A DNA stretch of 9,700 nt, from NCBI GenBank assembly GCA_003650445.1, contig QMQE01000088.1, positions 1 through 9,700 of the forward strand, given 5' to 3'. The position numbers were made by a program, and so were the translations under genes. The notes beneath the pieces were generated by a model. That model ran no database searches. It was not told where the DNA came from and saw nothing but the letters and a program-made list of their open reading frames with translations. Shown here piece by piece: positions 1-6,359 of this stretch; positions within the stretch are counted from its first letter, which is position 1, and each line of letters begins with the position of its first letter. The stretch comes from Acidobacteriota bacterium. Its GTDB lineage: Bacteria; Acidobacteriota; Holophagae; Thermotomaculales; Thermotomaculaceae.

Positions 1-1
1 A

Positions 2-493
2 GAAGTGGCTACCTTGCTCAATCTCTTTTTCTCTGAGATGACTGATGTGATTTTTAAATACCATGGTACACTGGATAAGTTCATTGGCGATGCCATCATG
101 GGGGTTTTTGGTGCACCCAACCATATGCCGGATCATGCGGATAGTGCAGTCGGGTGTGCTGTTGAAATCCATAAGAAACTTTTGGCATTGAACGAGAGAC
201 TCCGGGAGGACCGGCAGTTGGAAATTCGGATCGGAATTAATTCCGGAATGGTGGTTGCGGGAGACATCGGTTCCGAAAAGCGTATGGAGTATACTGTCCT
301 CGGTGATACGGTGAATGTGGCATCCCGGATTGAATCCGGTGTCTGCAAGCCCGGTGGAATCGTTATTGGCAAACGGACCTGGGAATTGTTGAAAGACCGG
401 GCGGGGTGCGTTGAAATCGGCGAGGCACAGGTGAAAGGAGTGCCAAACCCTATTGCCGTCTACGAAGTAAATTGGAAGGAGATTGAAGTTTGA
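2..493 (+). CDS. Class III adenylate cyclase, C-terminal part (5' end outside window)
   Basis: This is the end of a class III nucleotide cyclase catalytic domain, which makes cyclic AMP from ATP. The frame is open to the window edge, so the true start and the first metal-binding Asp (in the family's FSDIRGFT-like motif) lie upstream. Numbering from position 2, KFIGDAIMGVFG holds Lys26, which aligns with the adenine-selecting Lys, and Asp30, the second metal-binding Asp. EYTVLGDTVNVASRIES holds Thr98 at the second base-selecting position, followed by Asn105 and Arg109, which contact the transition state. A Lys/Thr pair is typical of bacterial CyaC-like and soluble adenylate cyclases, so cAMP rather than cGMP is the likely product. 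About 25 residues follow the last motif. The sensor half is not visible. The stop lies 1 nt before the ATG of the HD-GYP gene, which suggests cotranscription. Confidence 0.93.
   Translation, partial: EVATLLNLFFSEMTDVIFKYHGTLDKFIGDAIMGVFGAPNHMPDHADSAVGCAVEIHKKLLALNERLREDRQLEIRIGINSGMVVAGDIGSEKRMEYTVLGDTVNVASRIESGVCKPGGIVIGKRTWELLKDRAGCVEIGEAQVKGVPNPIAVYEVNWKEIEV
476..481 (+). promoter_or_regulatory. Ribosome binding site that decides the HD-GYP start
   Basis: AAGGAG lies 13 nt before the ATG at 495. A TTG in the same frame at 483 is only 1 nt from this site and cannot be served by it, so the ATG at 495 is the better start. The spacing is on the long side. Confidence 0.55.
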
Positions 494-494
494 T

Positions 495-2183
495 ATGCGA
501 TTCCTGAAGCGATTTATCAATCGGTTTTATATTCGCCACTCTTTGATGTTTGTCACGATTTTTCTTGCAATTGTACCCCTGATATTTTCAGATTACATCC
601 TGATCGGCATTACCCAGCGAAATCTTCTGAAAAACCAGAAACAGACGCATAAGACAATTTCTGCCCTGATTGCGGCGCAGGCCAAGCAATTCATGAAAGT
701 GGTGGACAGTAAGGTGGAATCTGTCAAGACCGCGATTTTGTTCAATTCACTGGACCATGAACTGAGCGAGGTAATCCCACTGCTGGAACAGCGGAAGACC
801 CTTGTGTCTTTTCTGGAGAATGCCCCCGAAATTGACTACGTACTGATTCAGAACAACAATGGTGTGCGAACCTTTGCATTGAATACCAGTTACAATGATC
901 AGAAGGTGCTGGATAAGCAGTTAGCGCCAATGATTACAACCTGTATCCAGGAAAACAGGGAGATTCGATCCAAACCGATTATGCTGCGTTCAATTTTCAA
1001 GATTTACATATTTTTCCTTTACCCTGTGGAGACGGCAAATGAACGAGGTGTCGTAGCGGTAGCGGTGAACATGGAGCGCCTATTTGATTCCATTGAGGTA
1101 GAACTCCCCCCCGGCTATAACTATTATATGGTAGGAACGGATGGAACGATTCTTGGTTCCACGCAGAAGCCGATGGTGGGCTTTCCTTTTTACAAGGATA
1201 TGACGGGAATTCTGAATCAGAAGGTCAGTGTCGTTGAGCATAACCGGCAGAAGGTAATTGTCTCCGGCACACTGATTCCGGATTTTCAAACCATAGTTGT
1301 GACCTTTATTCCGACAAAAATCGCATACATCCATATTCATGATATGAAGGTAAAGACAATTGGTTTCGGATTGTTGGCAATTCTGCTGGCAATTCTGGTA
1401 AGCATTGTGTTTTCCTCCGCAATTCATGAACCCCTTACTGTGCTGATTGAGGCTACTGAGCAAATTGCCAAGCGGAATTTTGCCCTGAGAGTGGATGCCG
1501 AGGGAAACAATGAAATTACGCTTCTTGCCAAGCGCACAAATTTCATGCTCAGTGAAATCGAGCGCTATGTAAAACGCCTTGAATACCTGATTCGGTACAA
1601 CAAAGAGATGTTCATTTCCACCATTCGGGCCTTGGCGGCGGCCATTGATGCCAAGGATGAGTACACCCGGGGCCATTCAGAACGGGTTACCAGTTATTCA
1701 ATTGAAATCGGCCGGAGTCTCGGGCTGAACAGTGTGGAACTGGAGAGGTTGCGCTTGACCGGCCTCCTTCACGATATCGGGAAAATTGGTATCGATGATA
1801 AAATACTGCGAAAGCCCGGCATCCTCACAGAGGCTGAGTTTGATCACATGAAGCTTCACCCTGGCATTGGATACAAAATTCTTGAGCCAATCAAGGAACT
1901 GAAAGAAGTTGTAAACGGTGTGAAGTTTCACCATGAAAAATGGGATGGCTCCGGCTATCCGGATGGGCTGAAGGGGGAAGACATTCCATTGATTGCCCGG
2001 ATTATCGCCGTTGCCGATACCTATGATGCGATGACGACGAATCGACCCTACCAGAACGCGATGAAGCCGGATTATGTAAAAGAGAAAATCCGGGGATTTG
2101 CAGGAATCCGATACGATCGGAAGGTAGTCAATGCTTTCCTGAAGGCGTATGAGGCCGGCCGAATGGATCCCCGGGCGCAGTAA
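495..2183 (+). CDS. Membrane HD-GYP cyclic di-GMP phosphodiesterase with extracytoplasmic sensor and HAMP domain
   Basis: This 562-residue signalling protein is predicted to break down cyclic di-GMP in response to a signal sensed outside the cytoplasm. A first membrane helix lies at about residues 16-40, after a basic start. An extracytoplasmic region of about 245 residues (Cache-like in size, not assigned by motif) precedes a second helix at about 288-310. A HAMP-like linker follows at about 310-365, then HD-GYP at about 375-560. The catalytic signature is complete: HDIGK with His426 and Asp427, and HHEKWDGSGYP with His479, His480, Glu481, Asp484, Gly487, Tyr488 and Pro489. The usual GAGTxFDP element near the C-terminus reads FAGIRYDRK, so the last metal-shell region is somewhat divergent, but activity is still expected. 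It directly follows the adenylate cyclase gene and precedes the TPR lipoprotein gene by 28 nt. The HD-GYP assignment is firm; the ligand is unknown. Confidence 0.93.
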   Translation: MRFLKRFINRFYIRHSLMFVTIFLAIVPLIFSDYILIGITQRNLLKNQKQTHKTISALIAAQAKQFMKVVDSKVESVKTAILFNSLDHELSEVIPLLEQRKTLVSFLENAPEIDYVLIQNNNGVRTFALNTSYNDQKVLDKQLAPMITTCIQENREIRSKPIMLRSIFKIYIFFLYPVETANERGVVAVAVNMERLFDSIEVELPPGYNYYMVGTDGTILGSTQKPMVGFPFYKDMTGILNQKVSVVEHNRQKVIVSGTLIPDFQTIVVTFIPTKIAYIHIHDMKVKTIGFGLLAILLAILVSIVFSSAIHEPLTVLIEATEQIAKRNFALRVDAEGNNEITLLAKRTNFMLSEIERYVKRLEYLIRYNKEMFISTIRALAAAIDAKDEYTRGHSERVTSYSIEIGRSLGLNSVELERLRLTGLLHDIGKIGIDDKILRKPGILTEAEFDHMKLHPGIGYKILEPIKELKEVVNGVKFHHEKWDGSGYPDGLKGEDIPLIARIIAVADTYDAMTTNRPYQNAMKPDYVKEKIRGFAGIRYDRKVVNAFLKAYEAGRMDPRAQ

Positions 2184-2211
2184 TATTCAGCGAACACAGA
2201 GGGAGGAATAA

Positions 2212-3018
2212 ATGAAGATGAGAGTTGTTTTAGGAACCTTCACAATCGGCCTGTTGTCGATAAGCCTTGCATGCGGGCCGGCTACACCATCTTCCGCCAA
2301 AGTGAAAACAACCGTACAGGCTGAACAGGATGACCCTTTTATCAACCACAGCAAGGGTGTGATGCTTCTTCATCAGAAAGAATACAGCAGTGCGGCGGGT
2401 TATCTTAAACGAGCTGCGGAAGGAGAGCCGGATAATGCGGCATACTGGAACGATTTCGGGTTGGCAATGAGCTTCATGGGCGAGTTTAATGTTGCAAAAG
2501 AGTCCTTCGAAAAAGCACTGAAATTACATCCCGACCTGACAGATGCCCACAACAATCTCGGCATGATTTACACGGAGGAGGGGAAGCTGGATAAAGCCCT
2601 TGAGGAATACGGGAAAGTCATAAAAGACAAGACCTATCCGACACCTTATTTCCCGTATTTCAATATCGGGCTTTTAAAGCTGAAGCAAGGGCAGAAAGAT
2701 GCCGCTCAGATGGCTTTTGAACAGGCAATTCACCTGAAGCCGGATTTTTACAGGGCGTATGCCGAGCTGGCCAATCTTTACGCTGGGAAAGGACAGTACG
2801 GAGATGCATATAATGCAGTGAAAAAGGCCCAGAAACAATTTCCGAATCAGCCCGGTTTATTGTTGTTGGAAGCCAGATGCCAGTATCAATTGAAGCATTA
2901 TAACGAATCCAGGCGCATTCTGACAAAACTGTCACTCCTGTATCCCGGCCAGAAAATACGGGAAGGAATGGATAAGTTAAAGAATGAACTGACAAAAAAG
3001 ATGATTCTGGGAGACTGA
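2212..3018 (+). CDS. TPR-repeat lipoprotein, resembling Tgl/PilF/PilW pilus-assembly lipoproteins
   Basis: A 268-residue protein with a short basic start, a hydrophobic stretch and a lipobox-like ISLAC with Cys21. This fits the relaxed lipoprotein pattern, although -3 is Ser rather than Leu. Gly follows the Cys, with no Asp retention signal, which suggests an outer membrane destination. From about residue 43 the chain is about six tetratricopeptide repeats, for example DAHNNLGMIYTEEGKLDKAL and RAYAELANLYAGKGQYGDA. The architecture (lipoprotein with about six TPRs, and a longer third linker around KTYPTPYFPYFNIG) recalls the pilotins Tgl of Myxococcus and PilF/PilW, which help the PilQ secretin assemble. 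TPRs diverge fast, so this subfamily call is tentative. The start is supported by GGGAGGA at 2201-2207, 4 nt before the ATG. The stop is 1 nt before the roadblock start. Confidence 0.85.
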   Translation: MKMRVVLGTFTIGLLSISLACGPATPSSAKVKTTVQAEQDDPFINHSKGVMLLHQKEYSSAAGYLKRAAEGEPDNAAYWNDFGLAMSFMGEFNVAKESFEKALKLHPDLTDAHNNLGMIYTEEGKLDKALEEYGKVIKDKTYPTPYFPYFNIGLLKLKQGQKDAAQMAFEQAIHLKPDFYRAYAELANLYAGKGQYGDAYNAVKKAQKQFPNQPGLLLLEARCQYQLKHYNESRRILTKLSLLYPGQKIREGMDKLKNELTKKMILGD

Positions 3019-3019
3019 T

Positions 3020-3367
3020 ATGAAGATTGAGGAACGCTTTCAGGAAGTTCTGGAAAAAGTGAAAGGCCTCGGAGCGGTCATGTTACTGGATAAAGAGGGA
3101 GAGACAATCCTGATGGCCAAGAAACCGGAGCTGGAGGATTATGATGTGGAGCTTTTCGGTGCGCAGGCAGCCGTTTTACTCGCGAAAGAGATTGAGGGGA
3201 AAAATATGAATTTTCTCTTCCTGAAAGGTGAGGGGGGGTCTGCGGCCACATTGCTTCTTGAGCACCATTATTTTCTTTCCATGTATTTTACAGAGCGTTC
3301 CTTTGCCGGATATGCGGAAAAATGGATGCAAGAGCTGGCAACTCATGTAAAAGAGGAGTTCTTTTAA
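3020..3367 (+). CDS. Roadblock/LC7 domain protein (MglB-like)
   Basis: A 115-residue cytoplasmic protein consisting of a single roadblock/LC7-type domain. Visible family features are an N-terminal amphipathic helix (ERFQEVLEKVKGLGA), the strand pair AVMLLDKEGETILMA, the helix DVELFGAQAAVLLAKEI, then strands NFLFLKGEG, AATLLLEHHYFLSMYF and a final helix. Bacterial members such as MglB form dimers and act as GTPase-activating proteins for Ras-like MglA. No MglA gene is visible in the window. The gene is squeezed between the TPR lipoprotein (1-nt gap) and ftsY: its TAA shares an A with the ftsY ATG, so translation is probably coupled. Whether it acts on FtsY, on a distant MglA or on something else is unknown. 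The fold call rests on pattern and size, as there are no catalytic residues to check. Confidence 0.78.
   Translation: MKIEERFQEVLEKVKGLGAVMLLDKEGETILMAKKPELEDYDVELFGAQAAVLLAKEIEGKNMNFLFLKGEGGSAATLLLEHHYFLSMYFTERSFAGYAEKWMQELATHVKEEFF
3353..3358 (+). promoter_or_regulatory. Ribosome binding site that decides the ftsY start
   Basis: GAGGAG lies 8 nt before the ATG at 3367. It sits inside the end of the roadblock gene and favours this ATG over the in-frame ATG at 3322, which would add 15 residues unlike any FtsY. Confidence 0.75.
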
Positions 3368-4284
3368 TGGGTTTTGTTGGAAAACTGAAAAAAGGCCTCA
3401 GCAAAACACGGGGCCGTCTTTCTGAAGGTCTGGGCCGCGTTTTCCTCGGGCCCAAAGAAATTGCAGAGAATGTTGCGGAGGAACTTGAGGAAGTGCTGAT
3501 AGAAGCAGACATCGGTGTCCGCGCGACAAATGAAATTCTTGAAATGGTTACAGAACGGGTTTCCCGGAAAGAATTGAAAGACCGTGAATCTCTGATTCAG
3601 GCACTGAAAGAGAAAGTTCGTGAAATGGTGGTGATTCCGGACAGCACACCATTGATGGAGAGCCACGAAAAACCACTGATTGTTTTGATTGTCGGGGTAA
3701 ATGGTGTTGGGAAAACCACTACCATCGGAAAACTTGGTAAAATTTTCAGAGAGCAGGGGAAAACAGTTCTTTTCAGTGCAGCGGACACTTTTCGTGCGGC
3801 AGCCATTGACCAGCTTGGCATATGGGCGGAGCGCATCGGGGCGGATCTTGTTCGCCACAACCCGGGTGCAGACCCTTCTGCAGTGGCATTTGACAGTGTT
3901 CAGGCTGCCTTGAAAAGGGGCTCTGATGTGGTATTGATTGACACTGCGGGTCGGCTCCACACCAAGGACAACCTCATGGCACAGTTGGAAAAGATGAAAC
4001 GGGTGATTGCCAAAGTGATTCCGGGTGCCCCTCATCGCGTGCTTTTGATTCTTGATGGGACAAACGGCCAGAACGCCCTGAGCCAGGCCCGGGAATTTAT
4101 GAAAAGCACCGGCGTTACGGACCTCATCATAACGAAACTGGATGGTACCGCCCGGGGCGGCGTGATTATTCCCATCATTCAGGAGTTTCAGGTCCCCATT
4201 GGCTTCGTGGGTGTGGGGGAACAGGAAGATGACCTGATCCCCTTTGACGCCAATGAGTTTGTGGAATTGTTATTTGCGGATTAA
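3367..4284 (+). CDS. ftsY: Signal recognition particle receptor FtsY (SRP GTPase)
   Basis: FtsY is the membrane-associated receptor that docks the SRP-ribosome complex at the SecYEG translocon. The 305 residues form an N domain (about 1-85, helical, with LIEADIGVRATNEIL) and a G domain. The GTPase motifs are all present: GVNGVGKTT at 110-118, DTFRAAA from Asp140, DTAGRLHTKDNLM from Asp192, TKLDG at 256-260, and the closing GVGEQEDDLIPFD with a C-terminal hydrophobic helix. DTFRAAAIDQL is the SRP-GTPase-specific insertion signature. The protein lacks the long acidic A domain of the E. coli protein, as in many bacteria, and keeps only the short amphipathic start MGFVGKLKKGL that may bind lipid. 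It is translationally coupled to the upstream roadblock gene. A 41-nt gap with a small hairpin separates it from the Memo gene. Confidence 0.97.
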   Translation: MGFVGKLKKGLSKTRGRLSEGLGRVFLGPKEIAENVAEELEEVLIEADIGVRATNEILEMVTERVSRKELKDRESLIQALKEKVREMVVIPDSTPLMESHEKPLIVLIVGVNGVGKTTTIGKLGKIFREQGKTVLFSAADTFRAAAIDQLGIWAERIGADLVRHNPGADPSAVAFDSVQAALKRGSDVVLIDTAGRLHTKDNLMAQLEKMKRVIAKVIPGAPHRVLLILDGTNGQNALSQAREFMKSTGVTDLIITKLDGTARGGVIIPIIQEFQVPIGFVGVGEQEDDLIPFDANEFVELLFAD

Positions 4285-4287
4285 ACC

Positions 4288-4308
4288 GGTGGGCAGTATA
4301 TGCCCCCC
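4288..4308 (+). other. Small hairpin in the ftsY-Memo gap
   Basis: GGTGGGCA (4288-4295) and TGCCCCCC (4301-4308) form a stem of five perfect pairs plus two more beyond a mismatch, with a 5-nt loop. No T-run follows, so it does not look like an intrinsic terminator. It could stabilise or attenuate the message just ahead of the ribosome binding site of the next gene (AGGAGG near 4315-4320). Confidence 0.35.
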
Positions 4309-4325
4309 ATGTTCAGGAGGAGAAA

Positions 4326-5114
4326 ATGAGACAGGCCGTTTTTGCCGGTAGTTTTTATTCTTCTGATGGCGCTGGTATTCTTGACTTTTTCAAGGGAGTA
4401 TCGTCTCCGGTTCCCCCGGTTCAGGCCAGCGGGGTAATTTGTCCCCATGCCGGGCATATTTATTCCGGGAAAACCGCGTTCAAGACACTTTCTTCCGTAA
4501 TAATTCCACAGCGGGTTCTGATTCTCTGTCCCAACCACCGGGGTATGGGCCGGCCTCTTGCTGTAAGTCCGGCGGATGCATGGGACACCCCGCTGGGGCC
4601 AGTCCCGGTAGATATGGAATTTTCTGAAAAGATTGCAGTTTTCCCTGCAGCGGAGTTTGACAGTGCCGCTCACAGGATGGAGCATTCCATTGAAGTCCAG
4701 CTTCCTCTGCTGAAGATGCTGAATCCTGATGTAAAAATTGCCGCAGTGTCGGTTGGAATCGGGCAACGGGACGTTCTCAGCGATTTTGCCGATCATATTG
4801 CAAAACAGGTCAGTGATAAACAAACATTGATTCTCGCCAGTTCGGACATGAGCCATTTTGTTCCGGCAATGGTGGCAAAAGCGGCGGACAGTGAGGTAAT
4901 GGAGCGGATAAAAGAACTGGATGCGGAGGGGATGATGGATATCGTTTTGAAAAAACATATATCTATGTGCGGGATCTACCCCGCCTATGTAATGCTGAAA
5001 TCCTGTTTGCAAAACGGTGCTTCAAAAAGTGATATAATTGAATATACCCATTCCGGGAAAGTGACCGGAGATGATACCGATGTTGTAGCCTATCTGGGGG
5101 TGAGAATATGGTAA
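4326..5114 (+). CDS. amrB: Memo-family protein (AmmeMemoRadiSam system protein B)
   Basis: A 262-residue protein of the Memo family, which has the fold of class III extradiol dioxygenases (LigB-like). The family metal-site residues are visible: His41 in CPHAGHIYSG, His71 in CPNHRG and Cys215 in MCGIYPAYVML. These match the His/His/Cys set described for human MEMO1. Other family blocks are His120 to Gln125 (HSIEVQ), ASSDMSHF at 171-178, and the ending TGDDTDVVAYLGVRI. Length is typical. In bacteria this gene is often near AMMECR1 and radical SAM genes, but neither is seen here. The biochemical reaction in bacteria is not settled; redox or metal-linked roles have been proposed. The ATG is preceded by AGGAGG with ideal spacing. 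The 3' end overlaps the next gene by 7 nt, suggesting coupled translation with the membrane protein downstream. Confidence 0.92.
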   Translation: MRQAVFAGSFYSSDGAGILDFFKGVSSPVPPVQASGVICPHAGHIYSGKTAFKTLSSVIIPQRVLILCPNHRGMGRPLAVSPADAWDTPLGPVPVDMEFSEKIAVFPAAEFDSAAHRMEHSIEVQLPLLKMLNPDVKIAAVSVGIGQRDVLSDFADHIAKQVSDKQTLILASSDMSHFVPAMVAKAADSEVMERIKELDAEGMMDIVLKKHISMCGIYPAYVMLKSCLQNGASKSDIIEYTHSGKVTGDDTDVVAYLGVRIW

Positions 5115-5986
5115 AAGAAATGCAGGATGAAACGAACAGAGAAACAATAGAGCAGCCACATATCGAACATGAATTTGGAATTCAGGCAGAACCGAGGAAA
5201 AGAAATTTCCTTCCTCTGTGGATATTGATTGTAGTTCTCTTGATTCTGGGAGTTTTTGGATGGTATCACTGGTTCTTTAACCGGGCACCTGAGGCCCCTG
5301 TTACAAAAAAGGCCGTCAAGGTGGTGCCTGAGGCGCTTCCGGAACCTGAACCGGAGCCTGTGGTGGAACTTACCGAAGGGCAGAAAAAATTCAACAAGAT
5401 TTTTACAGACTACCTGCTGAAGAACGCGTTGGAGAACGCAGGGGAGGGGTTTGATCTGGCAATGTTCAGGAATATGATTCGAATCGCAATGAATGCTGAG
5501 TTTCTTGGGGACCGGCCGGGAATGACCTGGGAAAAATGGGAAAAAGAAAGAACGAAGGTTCAGGAAATGGCAAGGCATGAACTTTCTGACCCCGTTTTCC
5601 TGAAGATGTTATGGAATCGCTATGGAAGTATTGTAGTAGAAGCGGTCAAGGCATCCGGTAAATCCGCTCAGGTAAAACAACTGTGTCTGAAAGCGATACC
5701 CTATTTTTCCGGTGAACTCTCACATAGCCGTTTTGTTCAACTGGATAACTACTATAAAACAGACAAAAAGCTGGAACGTGAGATACAGAAACGAAAATAC
5801 TCAAAGGAAGCCATCCGCGCACTGACTCAGAAACTTGACGAAAAATATCGAAGCCTCAAGGGGGCAGGCCTGGATGATACAGATATCTATTTCTTTGAGT
5901 TTTCCATGCGCAGGATTCACGAAGGGGGAAGGGATCTCGCCAAGTCCTACGGTGAAATTCTCCTGGACCTGAAGGCCAGGCTATAA
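5108..5986 (+). CDS. Single-pass membrane protein of unknown function
   Basis: I do not recognise this 292-residue protein. Residues 1-30 are hydrophilic and acidic. A basic RKR (30-32) then precedes one strong membrane helix at about 34-53, predicting the N-terminus in the cytoplasm and the bulk outside. A Pro/Glu-rich linker follows (about 60-90, with PEPEPEPVVE). The rest (about 90-292) is highly charged, mostly helical and rich in Lys/Glu, with stretches such as LTEGQKKFNKIFTDYLLKNAL and YSKEAIRALTQKLDEKYRSL. There are no Cys pairs, nucleotide-binding motifs or obvious catalytic triads. It starts within the last 7 nt of the Memo gene, with a G-rich ribosome binding site (near 5096-5103), so the two are probably made together. 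Its stop is 11 bp from the end of the minus-strand gene. The membrane topology is fairly secure; the function is open. Confidence 0.8.
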   Translation: MVKEMQDETNRETIEQPHIEHEFGIQAEPRKRNFLPLWILIVVLLILGVFGWYHWFFNRAPEAPVTKKAVKVVPEALPEPEPEPVVELTEGQKKFNKIFTDYLLKNALENAGEGFDLAMFRNMIRIAMNAEFLGDRPGMTWEKWEKERTKVQEMARHELSDPVFLKMLWNRYGSIVVEAVKASGKSAQVKQLCLKAIPYFSGELSHSRFVQLDNYYKTDKKLEREIQKRKYSKEAIRALTQKLDEKYRSLKGAGLDDTDIYFFEFSMRRIHEGGRDLAKSYGEILLDLKARL

Positions 5987-5997
5987 CTCAAAAAGTA

Positions 5998-6279
5998 CTA
6001 TTTCCCTGATTCGAAGAGTTTTTTCAGCGCGATTTCCCTTAAAGCTACCCATTCTGCGTTTTCACGGGTTTGGCCCCCTTCGAACTGGTGAATTGCGGCT
6101 CGTTCCTGAAATTGTTCCCGCTCTTTATTGCTAAGGCGTTGATAGAGAATCTGTTTGGTGTACTGGTTTCGAATTGAGAAAAGCTCCATCGTGTCATCCA
6201 TGGCGGCGTTTTCATTGCCCATGGCCCCCATGATGCCGGGTTTGGCGTTTCCCTCCAGTTCTTTCCAGCTTTTCACCAT
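5998..6279 (-). CDS. Small hydrophilic protein with an ERAAI-x2-FEGG-x2-R-x2-AE motif
   Basis: This 93-residue minus-strand frame fills the only stretch between region 1 and msrBA not used by the plus strand. Residues 1-27 are Gly/Met-rich and look disordered; the remainder is charged and helical. Residues 59-76 read ERAAIHQFEGGQTRENAE. From memory, this resembles a motif (ERAAI.EFDGG..REEAE) seen near the C-termini of many short bacterial and mobile-element proteins of unknown role. That is the main reason to call it real rather than a shadow frame. No membrane segment or signal is seen. The ATG at 6279 has AAAGGGAGT upstream with about 12 nt spacing; later in-frame ATGs lack a better site. 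It is convergent with the membrane protein and divergent from msrBA. Function unknown. Confidence 0.68.
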   Translation of the reverse strand: MVKSWKELEGNAKPGIMGAMGNENAAMDDTMELFSIRNQYTKQILYQRLSNKEREQFQERAAIHQFEGGQTRENAEWVALREIALKKLFESGK

Positions 6280-6301
6280 ATTGTAGCCTGACTCCCTTTT
6301 T

Positions 6302-6334
6302 TGAAAACGATTTTCCGATTCCTGACCGTTTTCA
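6302..6334. promoter_or_regulatory. Inverted repeat, candidate operator in the divergent gap
   Basis: TGAAAACG (6302-6309) and CGTTTTCA (6327-6334) are perfect inverse copies, 8 bp each with a 17-nt spacer (25 bp between arm centres). The right arm ends 3 nt before the TATAAT box of msrBA, a place where a bound regulator could act on msrBA and possibly on the divergent small gene. It could also be a chance AT-biased match. Confidence 0.45.
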
Positions 6335-6337
6335 GTA

Positions 6338-6343
6338 TATAAT
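6338..6343 (+). promoter_or_regulatory. Candidate -10 box for msrBA
   Basis: TATAAT lies 16 nt before the msrBA ATG. No good -35 hexamer is found 16-19 nt upstream, where the operator-like repeat lies, so an activator or weak basal promoter is possible. The expected transcript start would leave a very short leader that still holds the AGGAGG site. Confidence 0.45.
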
Positions 6344-6348
6344 GTTAC

Positions 6349-6354
6349 AGGAGG
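6349..6354 (+). promoter_or_regulatory. Ribosome binding site that decides the msrBA start
   Basis: AGGAGG ends 5 nt before the ATG at 6360. An in-frame ATG at 6342 lies upstream of this site and would spoil the signal peptide, so 6360 is preferred. Confidence 0.8.
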
Positions 6355-6359
6355 ATAAA

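Noticed and set aside
1080..1676. 198-codon open frame on the minus strand inside the HD-GYP gene
   Set aside because: It lies opposite a gene with a clear domain order, has no family motif and its translation is Asn/His/Cys-rich in the way of shadow frames.
3364..4035. 223-codon minus-strand open frame inside ftsY
   Set aside because: It is antisense to conserved GTPase motifs; its Cys/His/Phe-rich translation is typical of antisense artefacts.
4288..4308. Hairpin after ftsY as an intrinsic terminator
   Set aside because: No T-run follows and the next gene's ribosome site comes right after, so it probably does not end transcription.
4281..5012. 243-codon minus-strand open frame opposite the Memo gene
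   Set aside because: The plus strand carries all Memo metal-site residues; the minus translation has no recognisable domain.
6280..6285. TACAAT on the minus strand directly before the small gene's ATG as a -10 box
   Set aside because: It would place the transcript start inside the coding sequence and exclude the AGGGAG site, so it is probably chance.
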